Origin: Serripes groenlandicus
Taxonomy: Eukaryota > Mollusca > Bivalvia > Cardiida > Cardiidae
Direction of reading: 5' to 3'
Assembly (NCBI GenBank): GCA_031761405.1
Contig: JASEVX010000003.1
Location: 16,719,139 to 16,783,138, forward strand
Length of the DNA stretch: 64,000 bases
Positions 43,852 through 54,594 of the stretch are shown here, in pieces. A program made the translations under genes and the position numbers. The number at the start of each line of letters is the position of its first letter. Position 1 is the stretch's first letter. Below the pieces are notes generated by a model. That model had not been told where the DNA came from. It searched no databases and saw nothing but the letters and a program-made list of their open reading frames with translations.

Positions 43852-45300
43852 TTAATTGGAATTATTTATACTATAGGCAATCTCCTCATTTGTAATAATT
43901 GCATTTAAATCTGTTGAATCATTTATATCCAGAACATAACCCAAATTATTACTATCATTTTGCAAGTTTGGATCTTTTTCAAACATACTCTGAAAATAGT
44001 TGAAGCATCTATCACCAGTAATCGGAATATTATTTGATTTCCGAATGGTACTACCTTTGACCAATTTCCCAAATTGTGATACATTATTTATTGGTTCAAC
44101 CAGTATCTTTTATAGTCAATTTCGTCATTTGTTCGTCTATATTCTCTGAGAGCAAAAGTCTTTGTACTTTTTAATGTTTGACACTCTTTGTCCACCATTT
44201 TGGTTGTGTGATGTAATTATTAACTTGGATGTTAATGAACATTTTACTCTTCATTTTACATCTCGCTTGTTGAAATAGTTTGTTAAATTGTGTCAAGGTA
44301 AGTTCGGGAATCTAAATAGGAAGTATTTGATTACTCGAAAAGTCCGTAAAATATTCTTTAAATTTGCACAAAAATATATCAGCTTTACTTTCATCCCACT
44401 TATAAAATGTATGACCTCTCAAAGTTGACAGTTGAGAAGAAGTTTCATTGTAGTCATAACATTTTTTGTCAAAAATAAAATAACATACAAGTGGAAAATG
44501 GTCTGAAAAATCTTCATTTTGAACTGAAGTACATTTTACATACTTGAAAAGATCAGAGGAGGCGATGAAATAATCCACCACACTTTTCCCATCATTTGCA
44601 GTACATGTAAATTCGCCATGCATCGACCGTTGAATATATGGATATCAAAGACTTTACAGATATAAATCAGGGTTTTTTGCCAAATGTGTTGACTAATATG
44701 TCTTTTGATTGCCTGTGTAAGTGAAAAATATCAGAAGGATAGTCAAAACTATTATCATTTTGGAAAATGTGTTTAATATCATCATTTTCTATATAGTCTA
44801 TCAAATTACCTACTCTCGCATGCAAATCACCTGTTAAAACCAATCTGGCATTTGGATAGGCTGATGTAATATGTAAAATCTTTTCCGTTAGAATGTCCAT
44901 ACCATCTGATTGAGTGCTATAAATTGGAGAGTTTTCTGGCGAAACATATACATATAAAAATACAATATCAAACTCAATTTCAAAAGCATCACCTTTTATA
45001 AGTATAACAACACTTTCTGACATGTCCGTGAACATTTGTTTGACTTTTCCATTCTAGAGATATTTTTCTTTTATCAAAATAGTAACCTCCAGAGCATTTA
45101 ATGGAGTTCTTTTTCTTTTTCCTGCAAACATTAAATTCAGTGTACCCTTGTATTATACTTTTGACAATGTTTTCGCACGTAATCCAAGTTTCATTCAATA
45201 CGACTATGTTAAATGATTTGCAGCATGCAATAAACTGCTTATCGTTTACAAATGTCTTTAAAACTCTAAGGTATAGTGTTCATTTACATTTTCTATACTA
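43852..45300 (-). pseudogene. Second LINE: endonuclease and start of reverse transcriptase
   Basis: Pieces in several frames restore the order of an apurinic-type endonuclease: LNETWI (catalytic Glu, ~45195), an Arg/Lys loop followed by GGYYF, VFLYVYVSP, GDLHARVG (~44840), DYFIASSDL (~44570) and FSDHFPLVCYF (~44505). Then comes the linker before the reverse transcriptase (DRCFNYFQSMFEKDP, IITNEEIAYSINNSN, ending at 43852). Stops and frameshifts at about 45035, 44667 and 44312 disrupt it. It belongs to the same element as 42545-43681 and 45329-46410. Confidence 0.7.
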
Positions 45301-45328
45301 TTAGTACTCTTATGGCTCGGCCTATTAC

Positions 45329-46410
45329 CTATTTTATGTTTAATGGAACTAGCTGGTTGCTCCCTTCGTCAAGTACAAAGGGTTTTCCGCTTATAATCCG
45401 TTTGTAATAGTTCAGATAAGCATCTTGGTTGATGTGTATTTGATCCAGCATGAAGGGAATTAGTTTCGATCGTGTGAATGCCAAATTGAATATCACTGGA
45501 CGTGGCGATGCTGTGTTGTGGAGTATGTAGGCCCTTTCTATGCTTATAGAAGATAAAGTCAAATTCAATTCTTCTTCTATGTACTTTCTAACTAGCCGTT
45601 CAGTTTCAGCCCAGGTTTCGTGTTTGTCGTTTTCTGGAATATTGTAAAATTTAAGATTATCTTGTCTTGATTGAGCTTCCAGTTTTTCATGCTTATGTTT
45701 GTTTTCTACAGCAATACAGTCTAACTTTGTTATTTTTTCATTCATTTCTGATATTCTATTCTCCAGTTGTTCATTTCTTTCTTGCAACTCTTTTTTATCT
45801 TGCTTAATCTCATCTACACTTTGTTCGAGTTTGTCAAACTTGAAGTTCATAGTCTTCACACTGTGTCTAATGTCTTCAAGTCTGTGTTTTCATTTTAAGA
45901 TTCGTTGTTATCTTCGGTCATGTCAGTGCTTTTATTTTCTTCATTTTCATCATTTGTTTGCTCAAATTGGTTTAACCGTTGTTTTCTTGTTTTACTTGGT
46001 GATTCCAATGATGAATTGTTAATCCAGGAACTAATTCTATCCTGTTGTTGCGGCTGCTGTTGTTGTTGCAGTTTTTCAGAATGTCTCATGGGACCTTTGA
46101 CCCGTTGATCCTGTTTAAATTATTGATCTGTCAATGGAGTTTTGTCAGTGTGGTTCATCTTGGATTTTCTTATGTAGGCGGATACTACTTTTGAACCTCT
46201 TCCCTTCAGAGTCCCTTGTCCGCTTGCACCATTGTTGCTGGTGGTGTTGCTTCTTGACCCGGGATTGCACTCTATTCCGTGTACAGCTAGTCGCAGAAAC
46301 AGAAGATCTCTTATTCCAAAGGATAGGTTCATTCTTGAAAACAATGCCGGTATATGATTACTGTGTCGGCTCTTGTTTGGCTGTATGAATGATCCAATTC
46401 TTGATATCAA
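45329..46410 (-). pseudogene. Second LINE: ORF1 with 2A-like motif, coiled coil and L1-like domain
   Basis: The N-terminal piece (46410-46120) contains LLFLRLAVHGIECNPGS, which resembles the ribosome-skipping 2A consensus (G-D-V/I-E-x-N-P-G-P) but with Gly for Asp and Ser for the last Pro. After a stop at 46122-46120, in the same frame, come a Gln-rich stretch and acidic residues (to 45895). After a one-base shift, a coiled coil (KFDKLEQSVDEIKQDKKELQ...) leads to SRQDNLKFYNIPE, the RRM-type domain start of L1-like ORF1 proteins, and a basic C-terminal domain ending at 45329. The protein binds the element RNA in L1-type LINEs. Two lesions make it a pseudogene. Confidence 0.7.
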
Positions 46411-46439
46411 GATGTCTATGGATTGTTTGTATTATTTGT

Positions 46440-49400
46440 ATTATTTGTATTACAATTTATTACATTCGGTTACTGTCTCCTTTTGGTACGACTCGGCTCA
46501 AGCCTGGCCGTACTTGTTTTCACTGGTCGATTAGTCACTCTTGACACCCTTAACACCCTATAGAACCGGTAATTGAGTGGAATTTACCCGTTCTCAGAAA
46601 TTATTAAATAGTAAACGGAAACGATGGAATCCACTTGTTTATATCTTTTTCCCAGTATCAATTTCTAAATCATAACAATAATCTATGTGTAAATGTAAAT
46701 CAGCCATCTCCATCCAGCTTCAGTATCTATAAATAGATTATCAAGGCCGAGAATACGCCACAATTCTGGAGATTACACGAGGCTCCCAAGAGGCGTATAT
46801 ATTTCAAATGACGATAAATAACTGAAAACTTATCATGGTTCAAGAATAATAATTTATTATATTGTGCTCTGAAATATTATATTTCATACGTTTTCACTGA
46901 TTGTTTTCACTGAAACTTATTTCTTAAGGAAAACAATTAAAACTTCACCTTATTAGTGCCTCTCGTAGGATTGCCAACTTAACTATGAACCAATCAAAAC
47001 GTTTCATTTCCTTTATTTCTTCAACATTATTCATTAAATCCAACATTTGATTGGTCTACAATCTAGATCATTAGTTTAACATCTAGGTCAAAACTGAGGT
47101 TAATCAGCTATCGGAGAAAAAACACTTTGAAACTTTAATGATTTGTTATGCATTGAATTTTATTGAATTATTTTTAAGATATCATTTTTTCGTGATGGCT
47201 ACATTCTTACCTTTAATTCTACTAGTCATATAAAGAATGAAGTGTTGCAAAAGAAATTATGTAAAACTGAAAATGAAATTTGAAAAATATATATATATGA
47301 TATATTCTGAGTGTTTTCAAAAAATGATGAAACTGTAGCGATCGTCATTAAACAAGTATGGAGTTGCATATACAATTTACACACGAAATTTCCAAATTCA
47401 ATTAAAGGCATTGTTTTCTGAAATGCAAGTCAGAGATATTGGACTTGATCAGTGAATATATTCAATAATCCCGAATATCTGTAAAAAGACTATAGACGAT
47501 ACATATATATTTCTTATACAAACGAATTTTTCAAAACAAAAGCTGTGAATAGAAATAATAATGTAAATCAGTGTATTTAATTGTATGAATGTAGATAATA
47601 AAAATAACCCTTTCCTTTTCAGATTGTACGTACCTCAGAGAACAGGAATTTCCATATCGTAAAGTAAACGATAAAGAATTTTCAAAATCTAGGTAAGCTA
47701 TGGTATCTGGTATTAAGAACTTAAAGGCAATGGAAATGGAACCGCCTAAATAATTCAAAACCTCTGCAGAATAGGGGACTGTTAGGAAATGAATATCCTT
47801 TCAACCCTTTCAAAAATAATCTAATCACACACGAAGCAGTTTCATAGAATGTGTGATCAGGATTTTTTTCATACCTCCATGAAAACGAAAAAAAAATTCT
47901 CTCCATTCCTTATAATTTAGCATAAATTTTGCTATTACAGTGAGTATTAAAACATAATAGCAGTTTACAACTTCATTTTCCTTAATATAGCACGTCAAAC
48001 ATTAGTACTATTTTGTATAGGTGTCCAGATCTCCAATAAAGAATTATATAACGCGGACGAATATAAAAGATGATGTAATTTCAAGTTTCTAGATCCCCAT
48101 ATTGTTTATATGCCTAAACCAATCAAACGGCAGTATTTGTGATACACCTGATATTTGTAAAATTCCATTCAATAGGCCGTTATGTTTTAGTAAATCAACA
48201 GGTTAAACAGTGTTAAATGGATTTATTTCGCTTTTAGAAAATATTGTTGTTTCCATAGAACTGTATAGTGCAATTGCAGACGAACAGTGCGACAGAGTGC
48301 CAGCAGAAATCAAATTCTATTTGGCGCCAAATGACTAGCGTTATGACGTCAAACAGCTGACGTGACGTCATTTCCTATTATTCGGTCTCAGTATTTTTAA
48401 AATTCCTAGTATTAAACCCACTTTACATTGTAAAAAAGTAGTACCGATCGCCAAGGTTAATTTTGTTATGAGGTTATGAAAAGATATCCCGGCCAATCAC
48501 AGACAAGCAATAGTGGTGAATACAAACAAAACTAAAATATTAAAAAATATTAAAGATCAAGATACTTTCTCCATTTGTTGTCATGCATCTCTAATTAGTC
48601 TTTGTATAAAGCAATTTATTTTTCTATTTGAAATATTTTCTTTAACTTATATTAAACACATTAAGTACATATTAATTCATCCAAAGTCCTAACTAGAAAA
48701 TAGTTCGTACATACCAGCACAAATCACAGCTAAGGAAGGAGGGTAGAAAGTTTGATAAGAATGATAACAAAATAAAGTGATAACAGTTTATATAAGGGAG
48801 AGAAGTATGTCTGGGGGAAATACAAATAGTGATATTAGTAGACAATGTTTGGAATATGGTATCATATATATAGGCTACAATTTCTTAAACGCTTGTGTAA
48901 ACTTGATGTTTTCAATGGTATCAAACAATTTTGAGATAACACGTATTTAATGCAATACACATTTATGTGATATTTCCCCGTCTGTATTTATTTATGTTTT
49001 CAAATAAGTATGATATCCTGTTTATCCCTTCTCAAACATCATTTCAAAATAAAAAACAACCGACAAACATGGTGTATACCCATCCACTAACGGAAATAAA
49101 CAAGATCTTATCAATTTACAGATCAAATGAGATTTACAAAAGAAAATGAAGGTTGCAAATACATTGCACATCTAACATATCCTGTTTGATCATATTCGTT
49201 AATAAACATGAATCCATACATTAACAACCCAATGTTTTCAATATTCAAATATTACGATAACAATTTGAAATACTCAAATAAACTTCATATGTGTGGAAGA
49301 TTAAGTTAACCCAACGGTCATGTATCACATATCTCGATCTTCCAGAAGATCAATTTAACATATTATGTTCAAAAGCAAGAGATATAATTTTACTGCACAG

Positions 49401-49730
49401 AAATACATCCCAAATACTGTTTTTTAATGAAAGTGCGCCAATAAAATCACATACAGTGAAGGACAGGGTTATATGGTTTATATACTAAATGCATCGAGTT
49501 CATGAATACCAGGACCAGACTGCATATATATATCATCTGATCCAAGCATCCAGTGAACACAACTACATTTCAGCAAACATTTCCAAATCACAAATGGAGT
49601 GAGGTACACGATCATATTGTTAATGTGCTACATACTAAACATATATTGTCTGTGAATACTACTAGGACCCGAGTTCGCATAAGTACTATATCTGATCCAA
49701 GACTTCAATGACTTTAAACTCATATCATAA
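46440..49730. other. AT-rich stretch without a recognised gene
   Basis: The first bases hold a TATTTGTAT-type run (46425-46455), perhaps part of the LINE 5' flank. The rest has short frames only. A good acceptor-like word (CCCTTTCCTTTTCAG, ending near 47622) is followed by stops in all frames within 45 bases. Confidence 0.5.
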
Positions 49731-49734
49731 AACA

Positions 49735-49935
49735 AGAGTTTATATATATTGTAATACAAAACAGGTTCGATCCCCAGTCGCGGCTCTACGGTCATGGTGG
49801 AGTGCCCATGGGCAAGGCACATTTTCTAGCCTAGTACTGGTGTGTTTACTCAGGGATCATGAATAAGTGAACTATCGCCGTGATCTAACTGAAATATTGT
49901 TGAAATCTGCGTAAAACACCAATAAATTAACTTAA
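49735..49935 (+). repeat. tRNA-derived SINE, plus orientation
   Basis: Box B-like CAGGTTCGATCCCCAG (49769) is followed by GTCGCGGCTCTACGGTCATG, GTGCCCATGGGCAAGGCACA, AGTACTGGTGTG, CGTGATCTAACTGAAATATT and GTAAAACACCAATAAATTAA. The 3' third is the shared SINE end found at 2725 and 16641, whereas the head is different, so SINE families with different tRNA heads share one tail. Box A is not clear. Confidence 0.7.
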
Positions 49936-49939
49936 TTAA

Positions 49940-50580
49940 GTTAAGGGTTTAGATCAAGTAGCATTGTACTAATTACTGGTGTTTGGTAATTGTTTTGTTG
50001 ATTTTCTTTCATCGGTTTCTCAATAAATCAAAAATAGAAACATAAAAAGGAAGCATTTGTTACCAGTTAGTAAAAATCTTAGATTATAAATAACTTTTCG
50101 TTTTGAAGTGAGTTCATGGTTCAACTTAGTTCTGCTTTAAGTTTAAATGCATGTTAGTACCCTATTCTATTCAAAATAATAAATCTCTATAATGATCCTT
50201 TATATTTCATTATATGTTTCTTTGGCGCTTCTAACCTTGCAGGCAATGGCATCTAAAGCCAGTGGTGAAAGTCCTCATATTTAACCACGCGTATTTTGGC
50301 AATACGATGTTTGTACATTATTTTGCCATTTCATGCCCATGCTTCTGCCACTTCATCTTTCATCTTTTTCTTCACTGTCATAAACAAGTCTAGGTTATGC
50401 TAGTCAAATCTTCATTTTCTCTGAATACTTCTACCACTTAACGGGTGATTTTAATGCTGTTTCTTCTAAACCAAGTATCTTTAAATATCTTCTTCTACTT
50501 TATTGTTATGTTTGGTTTTCAAACTTCATTCATTTCTCATTCATTTGGTCCATTTTCTTGTCCATATGTCCATACCTTGA
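49940..50580. other. No gene recognised
   Basis: AT-rich with no motif. An open frame from 50445 on the plus strand is hydrophobic and Phe-rich because of TTT/TTC runs; I do not treat it as a gene. Confidence 0.45.
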
Positions 50581-50585
50581 TTTTG

Positions 50586-50607
50586 CAGGGACACTATAGT
50601 GTCCCTG
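50586..50607. repeat. Perfect 22-bp palindrome
   Basis: The two 11-bp halves, CAGGGACACTA and TAGTGTCCCTG, are exact inverse complements with no spacer. It is followed by GGATCCTGTAAGTC. It may be the end of an unrecognised non-autonomous element or a protein-binding site. Confidence 0.8.
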
Positions 50608-50799
50608 GATCCTGTAAGTCAGTTCTTAATGCCTTTAATTCTCATTTACGCTTGTTACATTCTTGTGTGCCATTATATACCTTCCCTTCTATAACTTCAA
50701 TATTTCTTGTAACACTTTGTAAGATGGAATCTTTTCATATTTGACAACATATCCTTCATCATCGATTTGAGCACAAAGTGAGAGGTGAGTTTTCGTCCG

Positions 50800-51300
50800 A
50801 CTTCCGTCCGTCCGTCCGTCCGCATGAGAGAGTACTTAAAGCCCACTCACCACCCTTATAAAGACACTTAGATAAATAGATTTTTTTGATTTTTTATAAC
50901 GGGTATCTCATTTGCATATTAATGTTATTCATTCCGTAAAAGGGGGTTAATTACGGAATGAATTGCATACTTGTGGGGTGCACCCCACAAGTAAAACATC
51001 AAAAGAAATAACCCCACAAGTACTCTCCCATAAGTTTGTCCGTCCGTCCGCCCGTCCGTCCGCTGGTCCGTCCTGGTGACCGAGTACTTGTGTGGTGCAT
51101 CCACCACCCTTATAAAGACACTTAGATAAATATTTATTTTCTTTGTTTTATAACAGGTATCTCATTTGCATATTAATGCTATTCATTCCGTAAAAGGGGA
51201 AAACTTACGGAATGAATAGCATACTTGTGGAGTGCAACCCACAAGATTCAAACACAAGAAATAACCCCATAAATACACTTCATGGGTACATCCGTCCGTC
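50800..51300. repeat. Tandem ~259-bp duplication with internal inverted repeats and GTCC runs
   Basis: CTTATAAAGACACTTAGATAAATA begins at about 50854 and again at 51113. Each copy contains TATCTCATTTGCATATTAAT, ATTCATTCCGTAAAAGGGG, its inverse TTACGGAATGAAT, and a CCCACAAGT block. A GTCC/GTCCGTCC run separates the copies (51037-51075). The inverted pair flanks only ~10 bases, so each copy holds a hairpin. Confidence 0.65.
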
Positions 51301-51790
51301 CGTCTGTCTGTCTGTCTGTCTGTCTGTCTGTTCACTCTTTTCTTCAAACGACTCCACCTCCTTAACCAATGCACTGATTTCAAAATAATTTCACAGGAAT
51401 GTTCCTTAGGTGGTATTCGTTGAAATTTGTAAAACTTTGGATGCTGCGGCATCAGAAAGTGGGAAAATTGCCAAAACTTAAAAAGAATTATTGTCCGAAA
51501 GCAGTGGTCCGATTTGAAAATTATTATGCGTAAATGTTTCTTCGAGGACCCTCTACCAAGATTGTGCAAATTATTTCTATTCGTTGAAAGACATGGCCAC
51601 CAGGGGGGGGGGGGGGCGAAGCTTGTTTTCCTTATATGTGCATTTTAAAAACTTTAGAATTTTTCTTGTCCAAATGTACTGGCCCGATTTAAAGATAATG
51701 TGGCACTACTGTTCCTTGGGATGTTTTGTATATATAATGAAAACTTTAACAATCTTCTTGCCCAAAGGTACTCGGAGTGGAGACTTTTAG
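51290..51790. repeat. Degenerate element with GTCT run and 14-G tract
   Basis: CCGTCCGTCCGTCTGTCTGT leads a region with TTCACAGGAATGTTCCTTAG, GGATGCTGCGGCATCAGAAA, AATTGCCAAAACTT and TTGTCCGAA, matching a region at 60225-60625 in order. A run of 14 G lies at 51603-51616. It is probably one monomer-type non-autonomous element with its variable microsatellite. Confidence 0.55.
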
Positions 51791-52310
51791 CTAAAGAAAA
51801 GAGATAGAAACAGAAAGTATATCGAGTACAATGACCAGAAACGTGTTGTTTACCCTATGCATTCAAATACCGAAACTTGTCAAATGTATGCATATCAAAT
51901 GTCTGAGCAACACGGACCTGCTGAATTGTATGAACTTGATTATCTTTTTGTATTTATGAATAGATTTTTTTTAAAAAAGCCTGACTCTAACAATTGGTAT
52001 ATACCCAAACCTCTAGGAGTTCACAGCGTTAGTACTCTAATGAAAACTATGACTACTGAGTGCGGTATGCAAGTTGTAAGAAAACGAATCACAGTGCACG
52101 AAAAACAAGTTGCACTGCTTTGTTTGATGCTTGAAATGCACGAAGAATTATTCAGCAATTACGTTACCAAAAACACGTTCAAAGAATCAACAACGATGCA
52201 AATGTATCTCTTTAAATGCAATTACAACTGTAAGACTAAGTACAACAACATCCAAATCTTCCCAGGCTTAATAGAAAATTCCAAAATTGAACAACCCTTG
52301 AATCAAACAC
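51791..52310 (+). pseudogene. Crypton-type tyrosine recombinase (DUF3504-like) fragment
   Basis: The frame opens after a TAG at 51788-51790 and gives KYIEYNDQKRVV, then PMHSNTETCQMYAYQM, FMNRFFLKKPDSNNWYIPKP, LGVHSVSTLMKTM. This is the pattern of the DUF3504 domain shared by Crypton elements and ZMYM/KCTD-type host proteins (W-Y, P-x-G, then L-x-x-x-M). After a one-base shift near 52088, the next frame contains TNHSARKT, holding the catalytic His and Arg positions of tyrosine recombinases, and, beyond a stop, RRIIQQL, KHVQRINND, the box where a GHK motif and the catalytic Tyr are expected. The final Tyr is not identifiable. Only the C-terminal ~170 residues remain. A ZMYM-like host fragment is the alternative. 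Confidence 0.65.
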
Positions 52311-52991
52311 TTACCAGAAACTGTCAAGTACTTGAAACCGATTCTTCTTCAGCAAGGTTCGTTCGCATTCAAAACTATTCAACAAATCAGAAATTGAATT
52401 AATCATCCACAACACTGGACAACTTTTTTCAGAATGCTATATACCTAAACTATCAAATAACTTTTATAAGCTAAAGTGTGCGTACTGTTGACTATTTTCC
52501 CCAGAATCAAAACGCCTGTGATTAATTGTCTCAGAAAGTAGTTGAATTTACGGCGGTTATACGAGTGATCAATTTTTTTATAACAGTTTTTAATGAGCAA
52601 CCGTTATTACTTTTAATATGAATCCATTGACACATTCCTTATAAAATCCTTTAACTCTTGTCGTTTCGTGTTGAAATGCAAGCCGAATGAAACTTGGGAT
52701 ATTACGGAGCGTTACCTTAGCAAAGTGTACATATTCATTCTCATTTAGAATTGGTCATTTCCCATTAAATTATTTCTGTATATTTTGTACTCTTTTACAA
52801 TAGTCATTGTGATACATACTCGATACACGTTGCCTGTGTCTCAACTGTTCGTGTATTATCAATTTCAGTTGTATGTTACAAGTAAACACATTAACCGAAG
52901 ATGAAACAAATCTGACAAACGAATAACACGACGGGCTTCCAAACAAATCAGACCAATATATGGACGAAAAAGATCTAGCCGATAATAAAAA

Positions 52992-53152
52992 AGGTAAATA
53001 ATATTCAAACTGACGAATATAAGCGAAACACTTCACGGTAAAAACGACATGCTAGTCCTGCGTATTGCACACGACACAACTAAAACTGATAAGTCAGCCG
53101 AAGTCAAAGGTGAAGCCGATACAAATACAGACACAGACGTAAAGGCAGTAAG
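52992..53152 (+). CDS. Weak candidate coding exon
   Basis: The plus-strand frame is open for about 53 codons (after a TAA near 52998), includes an ATG at 53049, is hydrophilic (TTKTDKSAEVKGEADTNTDT) and ends at a consensus donor GTAAGATT (53153). Amino-acid make-up looks coding, but there is no family match and no acceptor upstream that I trust. Confidence 0.2.
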
Positions 53153-53589
53153 GTAAGATTGCGGAATTGGATTTACAGGATGGCTTTCATTGATCACATC
53201 ATGTTACTTACTAGTCTCTTATCTACTCGGTGTTGTGAAAGACATTGATCTTATTATTACTTACAACATACTAGTTGAGCCGCTAGTATACAAGTCCAGT
53301 AACTATGTAAGCATAACCAGGTTTCACGGTCGCATATTGCAGGATACGTGTCTGCATAACACCGGACAAATTTAGGCACGTGTGTGTTTTGGTAAAACGA
53401 TTCAATAAAGCACCGTTATGTCATCTGCGTTAGCGATACTCTGCAAAGACCAACCTTAACGGATATTAATATACGAATGAAGAAAACATGTTTTCCTTTA
53501 TCTGCGGAAGGATTTAAATGGATACCATTTCCCACGAGACTTTCGAAACCTTCCTAGACGTGGTGAATATATGTAAATGGCATCCGTTT

Positions 53590-54590
53590 AACAATTTGTG
53601 AGTATGATATGAGTTGTCTAGCCAATATGCCATTAGAATGTTATATTGATAAAAGGAAATTAATCCTTTTCGGTCAGCTATGTAGGTTAGATACAGAAAA
53701 ACGTATTAAAAGTATGTTCACATTTAGGCTTCAATCCTTCATGAACAGACCGAGTAAAATACGTGGGTTTGTGCCGGATATATACCGCATTTTAGATAGA
53801 TACGGCTTAACCAGAGTCTTAATGGAATATCTGTCTCACTCAACTTTCCCAAGCAGTGCCTCATGCAGGAAAATAGTGAAACAAACTGTGACACATACAG
53901 TGGAGAAAAAGATGTTTTCAAACATTGAAAGCAATCCTATTATATGTAACTTTAAATATATTCACAGTGAATTTATACTACGTAACATATGGTACTTCAG
54001 TAGAATATATCGTAAACAACTGACATTTTGTTATACAGCAATACCTGTTGTTTCTATACTGTTTTCCAGAAAGTATGACATTTATTGTCCTCAGTGTAAG
54101 ACAAATACTAATTGTGAAGTAACGCACTTGCTGCTTTTCTGTCCAGTTACTGAACGTATACGTGAAGAACTGTGGAAAACATTGTTATCAACATTGGGAG
54201 AAAGCAATTTCCTTATGCTTACAAGCATGTCTCCGCAAGAACAAATTCTGCAGCTATTAAATGGATGTTTGTGTTTCAAACTCAGTGATGAATCGAGAGT
54301 CGTTTGCTTCAAGCAGTGTATAAGATATGTCCATAATCTAGCTAAAAGCTCTTTGCATTCATGACCAATCTGTGTAAATATACTCATATATATATATATA
54401 TTGTACATGCTGATATATGCATACTGTATTGTTTGATTTCACTACTGTTATTTTTCGTCACTTCTTTTGTCACATGTCTATTTTATGTTTGTATTGTTTT
54501 GTCTTTCGTATAATTTGTATGTATGTAACACTCTCCGTTATTGGAGGCAATAAAGAAATACTACTACTACTACTACTACTATTACAACAC
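53590..54590 (+). mobile_element. 5'-truncated LINE with TAC-repeat tail
   Basis: The fragment contains the last ~250 codons of an ORF2, a ~210-bp 3' untranslated part with a TATATA run (54390-54405), the end word GGCAATAAAGAAA and a tail of about eight TAC/CTA triplets. Short microsatellite tails of this kind are typical of CR1/L2-like and Tx1-like LINEs. It is a third LINE family in the window; no other copy is seen. Confidence 0.7.
53609..54364 (+). pseudogene. LINE ORF2 C-terminal domain (251 codons, open)
   Basis: The start word LANMPLECYIDKRKLILFGQ and LCRLD is the segment directly after the reverse transcriptase in many LINEs. A zinc-type motif (YCPQCKTNTNCEVTHLLLFC, near residues 163-185) lies near the end, as in the C-terminus of ORF2 proteins of L2/Tx1-type elements. 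The reading frame is uninterrupted to the stop at 54362-54364, unusual for a truncated copy, so the insertion is probably recent. No endonuclease or catalytic core is included. Confidence 0.65.
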
Positions 54591-54594
54591 TAGA

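Noticed and set aside
47600..47680. Acceptor-like CCCTTTCCTTTTCAG on the plus strand
   Set aside because: All three frames close within about 45 bases and no donor is placed to make a small exon.
49291..49488. 65-codon plus-strand frame with a protein-like look
   Set aside because: Too short, no family match, no borders; could not be separated from chance.
50445..50744. 99-codon hydrophobic plus-strand frame
   Set aside because: Hydrophobicity comes from T-rich DNA; it crosses the 22-bp palindrome and lacks any conserved pattern.
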